The position numbers and the translations under genes are program-made. The notes below the pieces were generated by a model that ran no database searches, was not told where the DNA came from, and saw nothing but the letters and a program-made list of their open reading frames with translations. From assembly GCF_001039355.2 (NCBI RefSeq), contig NW_019775669.1:873545-937544 (forward strand): a stretch of DNA of 64,000 nucleotides, in the 5' to 3' direction. Of the stretch, positions 39,048 to 50,713 are shown piece after piece (within the stretch, counting starts at the first letter, position 1; each line of letters opens with the position of its first letter). The stretch comes from Lingula anatina. Lineage: Eukaryota > Brachiopoda > Lingulata > Lingulida > Lingulidae.

Positions 39048-39585
39048 TTAACAGTCGCAAAACACGCTTTACAGTGCACATTTTTCAAATATATCGATTG
39101 TACTGAGAATGCAAATAAAAGGGAAAATCGTAAAATTGAGTTTTCTGAAAAGTTTTAAGCACAAAAATAAATGAACGAACAATGTGAATTTTGAATTCAA
39201 AGCACTAGGTCTCACTTAACTTTAACTACAGTATTCAAATAATTTGCATCACTACAACGAAATTTCAAAGCATTTCATTCCCACCTTATCATTGTTCTAC
39301 CTACATGTAGTTATTTTTTGAAAATAAAAATAGATAAATAAAAATAACTTTACTGCAATCTTACTGTTGCAAAAGGAGTCTTCAATCAATCCAAGGCGTT
39401 TGTAATAAATAATCTTCAACCAGATAATATGTGATTCGGTTCTCGACTATTGCAAATTGTGGACTCAATTTTACTGAGTGTTTCTCTCTTAATAAAAAAG
39501 GAGATTTAATCTAATTATCGATAAAACGATAGTCTATATATCACATAGTTGCCATGCAACTAGCATTAATACATGTTCAGTCTAA

Positions 39586-39704
39586 AGCTACGTTCACACA
39601 GCACAATCTGAGACTGGAAATCGACTGTATGCTTATAGGCAGCTCCTCTGATGACGCACGGCGGGCTGATTTGGAGTCTACGGTGGTCCAGTGTGAACGA
39701 AGCT
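39586..39704. mobile_element. 119-bp inverted-repeat element (AGCTWCGTTCACAC termini)
   Basis: The left end AGCTACGTTCACACAG and the reverse complement of the right end AGCTTCGTTCACACTG differ at two positions. The interior is unique and non-coding. The flanks do not give a convincing target duplication, so the exact borders may be off by a few bases. Confidence 0.6.
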
Positions 39705-40013
39705 CTTGACGCTTACAGCCAAGTTTCACTTTACAACATCGACATCGTTCATTATCAAGTTATATAACAGTAAAAAAAGATTTTATTCAGAAGGATTTGT
39801 TTTTCACGTCCCTTCATGATTAAAACCGAACGATGAAAATAGTGGTCTAACATAACATCAAACAATAGAAGGAATTGGTCTACCAAATATACATGGCTTA
39901 TGCCCGAGTTTTCCTGACAAAATGTTCAACAGTTTGAAGTATGTTAACAACCAACGATTGTGTTTGGTGCGACATTCAACGATTCGACGTTCTAAAACAT
40001 TATTCCAACCCTC

Positions 40014-40949
40014 CATGGGCGTAACTAGGCATACGCACGGATGCACTGTGCGTACAATTTTTTGGCCAACCATGATATTATTTTATATAAATTTAGTGTA
40101 TTTTTCACGGAATATATATCGAAAATCCACTGCGAATTAGAGTCACCGGTATGTACAAATCCTCTGTATACGCACAATTGTTCTGACCCCCCGTCTTGCA
40201 TACTTTTATTCAACTGAGATAAACAATGCCTGTTACCTTTACAAGTCCTATCTTAATCGTCCATCTAACTGGAACATCTTTTACCTCTTAATTGGAGGGT
40301 TAAGTGGCCTTCAACTCTCCTGTAGTCATGAGAGTAACGAACGCACTCTCGCTGGTGATATTTATCTCAGGTAAAATCCCGTAGACCTGGGGGCACTAGT
40401 TAAAATCTGGACACAAGGTTTAATAAGGAGCTAGAGAAACAAAGGAAGAATTTTTCCTGCAAAGCTTCAAAGAATTTCACACGGACTTGATCCAGCTTAG
40501 CCCTCCAAACTAACAGGGTGACATGGGCAATTTTCACAAACAAATAATTAAACTTAGATGTATCAAAGCTCTATTGTGTCATATAATTGGTTGTTTTTGG
40601 GAGCCATGCACCCGCATGAAAGCTGGATGAAACCGTATATAAATTCAACTCAGAGGAGGATCCAGCATTATTCGAAGAGGGGAGGAAGGTCCGCTGATGC
40701 GAAGTTAGCCTCCTTTTAAATGAATATACCGTTCTGGGTAAATGAAAATATTGAAACTTTATTAAATCGCGAGAATATTTTTGACTTAAATGATGATTTT
40801 ATTTTTAATGGAAATTAAGCTACGATGTGTGGTACATATGCTGTGATTAAGCTGTCCTTCATCTGTTGCGTTAGTCTACATTTTGCTGTACATGCTGGGT
40901 ATTTTAAAAATCTGTGCGTACAATTTTTAAAGGTCTGGTTACGCCCCTG
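40014..40949. mobile_element. 936-bp candidate element with CAKGGGCGTAACYAG ends and CCCTC duplication
   Basis: The left end CATGGGCGTAACTAGG and right end CCTGGTTACGCCCCTG-type sequence (read CTGGTTACGCCCCTG at 40935-40949) are inverted repeats. CCCTC precedes and follows them (40009-40013, 40950-40954), again a 5-bp duplication. A subterminal CTGTGCGTACAATTTTT occurs near both ends in the same orientation. No transposase frame was seen. It may be a deletion derivative of a larger element. Confidence 0.6.
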
Positions 40950-41814
40950 CCCTCAACCACGATTTCCATCCTAAATAATTAAATAGAGTTAATAATTTTT
41001 CTCATTTTTTTTCAATCTTATCGCTATATATCAATAGGAAAATACTATCTTTACTTTTGACTTCAGAGTTTCAAACCGTACATCGGGTAAATATGTGCAC
41101 TTGGGGAAACGAGTAAAATTGAACATCTTGTTAGTTGTCCATCTCCCTTAGTAACATAGGCTGTATAACTACAGTTGTAGTGTCAACTTAGCACATTGAC
41201 TGCGGTCCAGCAAATATTTGAATAAAGCTTGACAAGCGAAAAAAATGCTAAATTCGATAACAGAATGATGTATTTTGAAAGCATCCCGGGGTTATAACTA
41301 CACGCACTGAAGCTGAATAAAACGAAATAATATTTGTGTTCGTGTTAACTGCACTTGCTGAGATGAATATTTCTTGATGTCATCAAAAAATACGTAAAAA
41401 AAAAATAAATGCCTAGGCATAGTATTTCAGTTCTTAATTTCGGAATTTTAAGTGAAACCCATTTTTATTTCGTTCTTAAACTAGGATAGACATGTTTAGG
41501 AAAATGTTTCTTGTGATTTGTCCCCTTACGTTTCTCAACTAAGTGAGGCACGGCCTACTTGAGCAGCAGTTGTGGTAAAATATCGACTTTTATCACAAAG
41601 GCTTTTTATCACAATCATTATAATAAAATATTTTTAAAAAGTTAAGGTCTTAGGCTAATCTCTATAAAGAAGAAAAAAGAGATGAGTATTTGAAATGCTG
41701 TTGAAGCGCTCTACTTTTTAGTCCAACTAGATTCTCGGGCTTCAGTTTTTTATACCACCGGTAGATTATACAGCGAATTTGCCTATATAGTTAATGTGTT
41801 GACACGTAGCAGGT

Positions 41815-42166
41815 CTAAGTTGAAACTGGTGTGGATACATCCAGCACGACCGTGTTCTGGGGGTGTGAGGTGGAATACAACCACAGGGCCTGACCCAATG
41901 TCACTGGGAACTGCTGATGGGGGTCGACCGCTGTACCGCCTAGCCATATTGCTTGATTCAAAGAGACCCGCTGGGTGCAAGGAGTGACATCCGGGGCAGT
42001 GTCTTTTTCAGCCTTTTGTCCTCCATTGTCCGGGTCCGGCTGTTGGGAGTCATCGGCCTCATTTTCTTCACCACCACTGAGATACAGTTTGATTATTTCA
42101 CTGGGTGTGGTAGCCCTACGGCAGATGGGACATTTTTGGTTCTTTTCTAAACCTTCCCTTAGGCAC
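41815..42166 (-). CDS. Last exon of a RING-finger protein (C-terminal half of RING)
   Basis: An acceptor (TTTTTCAG at 42167-42174, minus strand) opens a 352-nt frame that runs to a TAG at 41815-41817. It begins CLREGLEKNQKCPICRR followed by ATTPSEIIKLYL. This matches the second half of a C3HC4 RING: the Cys of the C-x-x-C pair region, then CPIC and a hydrophobic strand, as in RNF4- and TRAIP-type ubiquitin ligases. The next 30 residues are acidic (GGEENEADD, PDPDNGG). The last 45 residues (TLGQALWLYSTSHPQNT) resemble nothing I know. The zinc-binding first half (C-x2-C, H) must be in an upstream exon, which I could not find in this window. The frame is open with correct phase (G|TGC), so it is likely functional. 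The ligase role is inferred from the RING. Confidence 0.62.
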
Positions 42167-42945
42167 CTGAAAAATATGAGAAAAACATTTTATTACTCAG
42201 GTCCCACTGAAGAAATATATATCGCGTAGACGATCTCGTCTGTTTTTGTTTTCATATTTCAGCCTGAAGGGGGTTTCCCCACACAGTTGGACTTTACCCA
42301 TTCGCCGATGCGGAAGTGAGAGTGTCATATACGTTGCAAAAGCACACCAAAACGTCTTCTACAAACTTCTTATAACATTCCGTCACAGTTTTGACCAAAT
42401 TTACTATCATTACCCAACTGCTACATGGCTACTGCGTCGCTTGAGTCGCTGCTCGTTGAACTGTTTGACAATCAGAGTGACACAAAGCAAGGAATTGTTT
42501 TTCTCTCTCTCACACACAGACACTAACCACGAACATTTCAAACCTCTGCTCAGATTACTTCAAACTTTTTACCTTTCTTTTTTTCCCATGGAACAGCGTT
42601 AATACTCCTGAATTCAATTCCCATCACCAATAATTCAATGAATGTATTAATATTTAATTAAATAACTAACCGATTAAAGGGTTAAAGGTTGAGGATTTTG
42701 AAATAAGGGTTCCAAATTCTTTTCATTGGGGAGACTGTCTAGGCTGTATTTGCTTTAAAAAATGAAGATTCTGGACATATCTGTGCCCAAACTTGAAACA
42801 GAAAGTCTCAAAGGACAGTTGGACGGTGACATGGCTTGCAGGTGACCAACTCTCAAGCGCCATGTTAAAGGTACCGAAACTACTCTTAGTTTCACGTAAG
42901 TTGTAAACTTCTGATGATTCTAATTAGTTAGATATTACATGTGAG

Positions 42946-45610
42946 ATACACGTATAAGGGAAGTTTTAAAAAACTTTTGTCTGCTCCCATCATACCACGA
43001 TGTCTTTTCTATTTCACTGTCTATTTGATGAATTTTACTTATTTGTTCGTTCAGGCCCGTAGCCAGGGAGGGGGGAGATCGAAAAAAAAAAACCCTGTTT
43101 GCAAGGAAAAGGTCCCCTCTGGGTGAAATTTTATAATGGTATATGAAAGTTTCATGGAAAAAGGTCCACTTTTTCAGAAAAAGAACCCCCCCCCCCCCCA
43201 CTTTTGAAATTTCTGGCAACGGGCCTGTCGTTTGTTTATTTTGCTAACTGTAGAGACAAAGCGGACAAGAACGCAAGAATTCAAGCAATTTAAGACATTT
43301 AATGAAGCAAGGGTGAAGCAATGATAATGAAGCATATCACAGCGGATCAGATAAAAAAACATTCTCTCATCATTCGTGTCTTCGAGTAGCATTCAGGCAA
43401 CAATTATGATAAAGATCTGCTAACAATGATGAGGGAGTTGTGGGTCAAAGTATCGCCACTTGTTCAGTGCAGTCATTGCATTAACGGCATTTTCATAATC
43501 AGCAAATTTTCTTCTTCTTTGTATAAAATCTGTCATTTCCGTAGACTGAAAATTCTTAAAATATCTATTGCTATGGCTAAGGATTTCTTTGCCTTTGTGA
43601 AAATAGTCATGATAAAAGTTGAGAAAATTAAAGTCAAAGTATCACCTCTTGTGCATTGCAGTCATTGCATTAAAGGCATCTTCATTATTTTCTTCTTCCT
43701 TAAATAAAATCTGTCATTTCCGTAGATTGAAAATTCTTAAAATATATATTTGCTATGGCTAAGTATTTATTTGCCTTTGTGAAATAGTCATGATAAAAGT
43801 TGAGAAAAATCAAATAATACACACTCTATACCATGTGGCAAGCTATCAAACGTTCAATACCTTTAGCAAGATCCCTTTAACCATCCATCTATCTGTATCA
43901 TAATGCACTGTTTTAGAAAATTTAAAACTGAAGGCTTACAACACATATATATCACAACAGCTAAACATAAACGAGTTGCGCGAAGCAAACTCGTTCTTCA
44001 AATCGTCAAATCGTTTCAAGGCATTTGTGCTTTTTTGAAAGATGTTGTTAAAACTTCAGCATTGAGTTTTTGTGTACCGTTATATTAATTTCACGTCTAT
44101 GAGAACCAAAGGCAAATAACTACGAAAAATCTTGCCAAGAAAGTCCAAATAAAAGCGGTCGATTTGCACTTTATTTCAAACGGAGATTTAAATGAGGGTC
44201 CCACTGGGTATTTTTGTAACCCTTGAAAGCAACTTTTTATTTCCCCAGATGCATGAAACGTTCATATTATTTAGAGCGGCATCNATACACGTATAAGGGA
44301 AGTTTTAAAAACTTTTGTCTGCTCCCATCATACCACGATGTCTTTTCTATTTCACTGTCTATTTGATGAATTTTACTTATTTGTTCGTTCAGGCCAGTAG
44401 CCAGGGAGGGGGGGGGGGGGGAGATCGAAAAAAAAAACCTGTTTGCAAGGAAAAAGTCCCCTCTGGGTGAAATTTAATAATGGTATATGAAAGTTTCATG
44501 GAAAAAAGTTCCACTTTTTCAGAAAAAGAACCCCCCCCCCACCCACTTTTGAAATTTCTGGCAACGGGCCTGTCGTTTGTTTATTTTGCTAACTGTAAAG
44601 ACAAAGGACAAGAACGCAAGAATTCAAGCAATTTAAGACATTTAATGAAGCAAGGGTGACATATCACAGCGGATCAGAAAAAAAAAACATTCTCTCATCA
44701 TTCATGTCTTCGAGTAGCATTCAGGCAACAATTATGATAAAGATCTGCTAACTATGATGAGGGAGTTGTGGGTCAAAGTATCTCCACTTGTCCAGTGCAG
44801 TCATTGCATTAACGGCATTTTCATAATCAGCAAATTTTCTTCTTCTTTGTTTAAAATCTGTCATTTCCGTAGACTGAAAATTCTTAAAATATCTATTGCT
44901 ATGGCTAAGGATTTCTTTGCCTTTGTGAAAATAGTCATGATAAAAGTTGAGAAAATTAAAGTCAAAGTATCACCACTTGTGCATTGCAGTCATTGCATTA
45001 AAGGAATCTTCATAATTTTCTTCTTCTTTAAATAAAATCTGTCATTTCCGTAGACTGAAAATTCTTAAAATATATATTTGCTATGGCTAAGTATTTATAT
45101 GCCTTTGTGAAAATAGTCATGATAAAAGTTGAGAAAAATCAAATACTACACACTCTATACCATGTGGCAAGCTATCAAACGTTCAATACCTTTAGCAAGA
45201 TCCCTTTAACCATCCATCTATCTGTATCATAATGCACTGTTTTAGAGAATTTAAAACTGAAGGCTTACAACACATATATCACAACAGCTAAACATAAAAG
45301 AGCTGCGCGAAGCAAACTCGTTCTTCAAGTCGTCAAATCATTTCAAGGCATTTGCGCTTTTTTGAAAGATGTTGTAAACACTTTAGCATTGAGTTTTTGT
45401 GTACCGTTATATTAATTTCAAGTCTATGAGAACCAAAGGCAAATAACTACGAAAAATCTTGCCAAGAAAGTCCAAATAAAAGCGGTCGATTTGGCACTTT
45501 GTTTCAAACGGAGATTTAAATGAGGGTCTCAATGTGTATTTTCGTAACCCGCCAAAGCAACTTTTTATTTCCCCAGATGTATGAAACGTTCATATTACTT
45601 AGAGCTGCAC
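42946..45610. repeat. 1.3-kb direct duplication split by an N
   Basis: Copy 1 (42946-44283) and copy 2 (44285 to about 45610) both start ATACACGTATAAGGGAAG and align along their whole length with scattered substitutions and small indels (for instance about 15 bases present only in copy 1 near 43316). The N at 44284 is the exact junction. Each copy contains an MITE at its left and repeated TTTCCGTAGACTGAAAATTC blocks spaced about 170-180 bp apart. No gene is supported in either copy; the paired 93-codon ORFs at 43426 and 44754 are copies of each other without a recognisable domain. Confidence 0.9.
43053..43227. mobile_element. MITE with CAGGCCCGTWGCCAG termini (second copy at about 44390-44575)
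   Basis: The element opens CAGGCCCGTAGCCAGG and closes CTGGCAACGGGCCTG, inverted with one mismatch. TCGTT flanks both sides, giving a 5-bp target duplication. The interior has a G-run and a C-run facing each other (GGGAGGGGGGAG; CCCCCCCCCCCC), so the whole element could fold into a long hairpin. The same insertion is present in the duplicated copy, so it predates that duplication or the split into alleles. Confidence 0.75.
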
Positions 45611-46039
45611 CTGAATGCTGATTTTTATTTCTCGTTCGTCGTTAAACGAAGTCATTATACTCAGCGATACGTGGTTTTCAACTTGCCGGGCTTGCCGGCA
45701 AACGGAATGAATTAATTGATCAATTATAATAAATAATTATGCACATTCGATAAATTTCAGAACTCTTAGAGCTGGTTAAATTAACACTTTGCCAAAAAAA
45801 AAAAAAAAAAAAAAGGAATCATGAGTAAACTAGTAGACTTTCGGACAGAAACAAAATAGTGTAATCACATGTACAATTGTGTGGGCTCGGTTGTTAAGTA
45901 CTCATGATTTTCATTCAGTATTTATTATTTACTTCAATGAAAAGAAAGAAAAGGGGAACAGAGGGTAAAGCCACTGTACATTTACCTTTAGCATTACTGT
46001 AAATTACTGAGAGAGGGAGAGATGGGGGCAAAGAAAATA

Positions 46040-46042
<3 letters not shown>

Positions 46043-46087
<45 letters not shown>
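46043..46087. repeat. Compound (AC)n(AG)n microsatellite
   Basis: About fourteen AC units run directly into eight AG units. More AG-rich tracts follow to 46200. The frames read through this tract on the minus strand are artefacts of the repeats. Confidence 0.95.
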
Positions 46088-46361
46088 TGAGGGAAAAATA
46101 CGGAAAGAGGGAGAGAGAGAGAGGAAAAGAGAGATGGGGCCACAGAAAATACGTACAGACAGGTAGAGGAAGCCAAAGAAAATACGAGAGAGAGAGAGAG
46201 GGCGTATATTCCTGCATTCACTAGATAAAACAACGTAAAAGCTAAACCCATGTAAAAATACACACCCGTGTTTTAGTGGGTACGCCATAGGAAATTTTCA
46301 CTCTTCACACACGAGACCTATATATTTATGGAGGGTTCATCTTACTCGCAGTCAACTCACG

Positions 46362-48135
46362 ATGGATCCTAAGGCGGTGCGGTTGTATTTATTGGAGGTA
46401 AAGTACCAAGTTGGCGCAACGTTGAACGCTAAAAGATGTTCGAGACGCACCGCTAAAAAACATTACAAGATAAACAAAATACTAGCTGCGTATTTAACAC
46501 TGTTCCAGACTGTTCATTTGCAGGTTGTCATATACTTACATTATGCAAGAAGCATTGTACAAAAGTGTTCATTGGGTGTATATTAAGACACTGTAACTGC
46601 ATGATAGCACAGGCATTTTTTCATTTCGTATCAACTTTTTCGTCTCTGCTTCATGGAGCACGCATAGTGTATTTCTTAATTTCCCTTTTTTCTAGCTAAA
46701 AGATGGAATCCTATTGTACAGAACTGAACAGAAAATCAAGAATGTGGAGGATGGAGGACCCACGGTCACTAACGGAAAGTGGCGGAAAGTTGTGGAAAAT
46801 TCTGAGAAGAAGCACACAATAATAAAGCAATTACACGAAGAAAGTAAGGGCGCAACTTATGTGCAGACTTATCATATTTTAAAATTATTTGATTGGCATT
46901 ATATGCTTTTAGTACTTTGCATTTTCTTTTATGTCTCTTTTAATAATTTAATGTAGGTGGTTACATGGAAGTCACAAAGACTCTCCTCAAAGTGCAGCAA
47001 CATTTCTTTTGGCATCGCATGTCAGATGATGTAAATGAAAATACATAGCTAGGTGCCATAGATGTCAAATGCAAAAATCCAAAAGCTAAGAACACCCAGT
47101 ATCTAGTTGTAAGCCATGGAGCCAGGTAGTTACCCCTTTTTAATAATTACACATTAAAAATATAGAAAAAACGCTTAATAAAGATTATGAAATGGTTATC
47201 CATCAATTATTTTATATGACAGGCCAAAATCTAACACTCCAGCAACGCCTTTTTCCTTTAACACAGATATTACTTTATATTTATGTTATTATCAAATATC
47301 CATTACAGATTGGAATTGACCTTGTGGCAATGGAGGAATCGTACAATGCAAACAAGTACTTCTGTTCAGTGTTGTGCTATTTAACAAAACATGCTTCGGC
47401 AAAACCTTTTAAGAGCAAATGTGCCTCTGAAGTGGTTTCATACCTCCTTGAACTCATGATGATGTAAGGGTTTTTTTTATATAGTGCTAAAACTTATTCA
47501 TTTTGCCTATGAATCATATATGTATCTCGACATTATTAAGTAACACAGTGAGATAATATATTAAAGTAATGTTATCTAATATTTTATTTAGTAATGCTAT
47601 CAATAACCTGATTTAGATTTTGGAATTCAACAACCACCTCATTGATGAGACTTGTAAAACAACTAAACAAGAAGACAAGTAACATCCCAATATCACCCAC
47701 AGTCAAACGGCTTAACTGATGAGTCGATCTACCTCATTCCAACTAAATCGGCGATCTTTTTATTATTTAATCAATTTCCCTATTAGTGCCAGTTCGAATT
47801 TTAACGCAAACATATAGTAAATGTAACATATTTTTTCCAATTCGCTTTTTTATAAACACCTTTACAGTGTTTTTTTCTTTTACTTTATAAAGTTTACACC
47901 TTATAGTATCTCACGTTCTTATACTGATTTCTATCAACATTGATGATGCTCTTTGTCTTTATTGCTCTTCAAACACAGATAGATTCAACCAGACCATTCA
48001 AAATAGTATGGCAAAGTCATACGACGACCCAAAAAGGTGGGACGAGACCCTAGCGGGCTGTGTATTTGCCTACAACACAGCAATACAAGATTCCACCAAG
48101 ATGAGTCCATTTTTCTTGATGTTTGGAGTGTATGT
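46362..48135 (+). pseudogene. Decayed, intron-split GIN1/Ginger-type integrase
   Basis: Exon-like blocks with GT..AG borders: 46362-46524, 46696-46843, 46957-47125, 47309-47463, then pieces near 47615-47710 and 47977-48132. Translated in order they give an N-terminal basic region (RTAKKHYK), LKDGILLYRT, an HHCC zinc module (HTIIKQLHEE, QQHFFWHRM, RCHRCQMQK), then the integrase core: W-S-Q, IGIDLVAMEESYNANKYF (first Asp), KCASEVVSYLLELM, YHPQSNGLTDE (Glu) and FVYNT-like FAYNTAIQDSTKMSPF. The order and introns match GIN1 and Ginger-type transposases, which descend from Gypsy-like integrases (family knowledge). Breaks: a one-base frameshift near 47037 within the zinc module, a TAA at about 47086, a frameshift near 47680, and no exon carrying the second catalytic Asp. 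A CTATATATTTATGG box sits about 40 bp before the ATG. It is almost certainly inactive. Ordinary LTR retrotransposon origin is less likely because of the introns and the lack of reverse transcriptase. Confidence 0.75.
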
Positions 48136-48679
48136 ATTTTAATCGCAGCAAATTAAAATATACTGTTGTAAATCAATAAAAGAACAATTTAGAGATTCAC
48201 TTTTATGAAAAGTTGCAGTCTCTTAAACTTTTTCCCTTGGCTGTGGGTGCTGGTCAGCTAAAGCAGTACAGAGAAACTAGGTGATTTTTTCTTTTTAAAA
48301 AATTATAAAATTTAAATGGCATCTTTTATCTATTCTATAAAAACAATGTTAGCTATTGAAACATCAACTTTATATTTATTGCCATTTTCATGATCAATCA
48401 TGCGTTTTCATGATCAATTTGGTCAGCATTTACAGCACGTTGATTTTTCTGTATTTCAGAGCTGAAGGCGAAGCTGAAACCAGTTAAAAACACCCAGTTA
48501 AAACAGGTTTTCTGTATTCTTTTCTTTTTTTTTTATTCAATAAATTATATATTTTTACTGATAATTAGTTACAATTGTATTGCATCAATAAAACTATTAC
48601 TTCAATGAAATATATAAAGCATTCATATTTAAAAAAATAAGGAATATGGACTTATGGGTACAAATTAAACTCGATTTTC

Positions 48680-48905
48680 TTTTGCCTAAAGTGCAAAAGT
48701 AAGGGGGACCCTGCGATTCAAAGCGGACTGTTCATTTTAAATCTGAAAGTCTGCGGACTGTACGTTTTAATATAGGAAGTCCCCCGAACTTTCAGATTTA
48801 AAACTTAGTATCCGTGGACCCAACGTTTTAAAACGGACACTCAGTTTTAAAACAAAGGGTCCGCCGGACTCTGAAAGGGCCGGACTCTACGGCACGCTAC
48901 ACCGG
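48680..48905. mobile_element. Palindrome-rich fragment with 16-bp inverted repeat
   Basis: TTTTAAATCTGAAAGT (about 48735-48750) faces its perfect reverse complement ACTTTCAGATTTAAAA (about 48793-48808). Many further pieces alternate GCGGACT/AGTCC and GTTTTAA/TTAAAAC. This may be the terminus of a DNA transposon, possibly linked to the integrase relic upstream, but no matching left terminus was found. Confidence 0.45.
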
Positions 48906-49040
48906 CATGTCAGGAGGGCTGGGGCATTCAGACATGATGACCGAGTGTTCACTCGTCTTGAACCTAGGGTCAAGAAAAGTATAAACGTTAATTGCAAAAA
49001 ATCATTGAGGCCATTTTCCCATCAAGACACCACTGGTCTG

Positions 49041-49205
49041 CGTGGATCGACCAAACTCTGCGGGGACTTTCGCTGACTGCAATCAGTTTAACTGAATGAC
49101 AAGCCTCCCATGGCGTAAAGTAGAATACAGAAAAGCTGCCAATTATACGAGTATGTTGGAAACAAGATGAGGCGTGTCACTCACTTAAGCTGATTGCACT
49201 AAACG
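49041..49205. mobile_element. Inverted-repeat element, family A (GGTCTRCGTRGATC / GCAATCAG arms), copy 1
   Basis: The left arm reads CGTGGATCGACCAAACTCTG, then GGGGACTTTCGCTGACTG and CAATCAGTTTAAC; the right arm is TTAAGCTGATTGCACT. Related copies at 56776-56985, 59481-59672 and a half copy at 61073-61141 define the family. Non-coding. Confidence 0.6.
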
Positions 49206-49360
49206 AAAACCACTTTTTCCATTCTCTCCTTTGCTACAATATAAATGCGTGTTAATGGAGTTTCAACTTTTTTTACCATTAGTGTTAGTTACATGCAGCT
49301 ACATGATGTACTGCCACTGTTTGCAATAGAATATTCCAATGTAAACTATTAAAACTAAGA

Positions 49361-49528
49361 CCTCATTCAGAATAGGGGACTAACTAGTCCGCAGATCAGA
49401 TATGACGTCCCACTACAAAGCTTGCCGTCTTATCTGCTAATAGACACTAAATAGATATCCCGTTGGGAAGTTTTCAAGTGGTGTCATATTTGACCATCGG
49501 ACAAGTTAGTACCCTGTTCTAAATGGTC
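49361..49528. mobile_element. Inverted-repeat element, family B copy 1
   Basis: The left arm CATTCAGAATAGGGGACTAA through CAGATATGACGTCCCACT pairs with the right arm AGTGGTGTCATATTTGACC through TTAGTACCCTGTTCTAAATGG. The element is entirely non-coding. It is immediately followed by a second and third family member, making a cluster. This copy also represents the uninterrupted state of the copy that was hit by the foldback element. Confidence 0.7.
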
Positions 49529-49796
49529 CCATTCAGAATGGATGATCTGGAACTAACTAATTTTCCGACTAAATATGGCTGACCACACTTCAAAAAAGAT
49601 TCTCGATGGTTTCCCCGCCTCCACACGCACCGTCGCTGCAGGGCCTAGCAATTAAACCTCGGAGCCGCAATTTAATCCGTTTAATGGCGCGTGTGGAGGC
49701 GACCATCAGGAATCAGCGGCATCTCTTTTGAAGTGTGGTCTGCCATATGTAGTCGGCGGATCAGTTAGTACTCGAATCATTCTTTCTGAATGGGGG
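49528..49796. mobile_element. Family B copy 2 with an inner perfect 13-bp inverted repeat
   Basis: The outer arms of about 68 bp (CCCATTCAGAATGG.. and ..TTTCTGAATGGGGG) pair with several mismatches. An inner pair, CGCCTCCACACGC at 49616-49628 and its exact reverse complement at 49689-49701, extends the stem. The GC-rich centre differs from copies 1 and 3. Confidence 0.75.
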
Positions 49797-50652
49797 CAAA
49801 GGGACATTCTGAAGAGTGGACTAACAGATATGTGATCAAATATGGCGACCCACTAAAAATCTTGCCCCTTAGTGTAGGATATAGTCTGGTGGGAAGGAGG
49901 GGTTCACGTGCAACCCCGTGAAAAACAGTGGATAAAAACCATAAGTAATAAAAATTATGTAATGCTAAACTATAATGGAGTAAATGGGGTCAAAGTTCAA
50001 ATGAGGTCAAATTTGAGAAATTTTCAGGAAAATAAGCCAATGTAGGTTACTTATTTAGAGGATTAGAGCCCACAGTGTATATTTGGAGTAAGTTGTGCAA
50101 ATCTCATTTATATAGCAAATGTTTATGATCTATTGAGACTTAATTTTACAGTTTGTGGAAATTATGATAGATATGATTAACATATGGGTACGGATACTAT
50201 CAGTTCAATTTCAGATAAATGGGGGTAGGGGAAGAAAATCGCCCATAACCTGAAATTTAAGTAATATATAACAATGATTTGTATGTCATTGCATAGCTAA
50301 AGGATTGCTCTAAACATAAAAGTACTAAAAAATTATGTAATGCTGAACTATCTCAAAGTAAAAGGGGTCAAAGGTCAAATAAGGTCAAATTTGAGAATAA
50401 AATAAAATATGGAGACAGGGAAAGGACACCCTTCATAGTAGGAAATTTAATTAAGATTTACCTTAGATATATCACTGTGCAGCCAAAATGTTGCTCATAA
50501 CATATAAATAACACATTTTATGTAAAAGTGAATCATATGTCTTCATAAAATGGGATCAAATGCTAAATGAGGTCAACTTTAAGGCACTTGTAAGAAAACA
50601 CATTAAAATATAGCAGTTAAATTTTACAGATAGGAATATGATTTGTAGACTA

Positions 50653-50713
<61 letters not shown>

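Noticed and set aside
42946-45610. Two long direct repeats could be LTRs of a retrotransposon
   Set aside because: The copies are back to back with only an N between them, have no TG..CA ends, no primer-binding site or polypurine tract and no internal coding region.
45915-46288. ORFs of 89-100 codons on the minus strand with Ser/Leu/Val/Cys repeats
   Set aside because: They simply translate the (AC)n(AG)n microsatellite.
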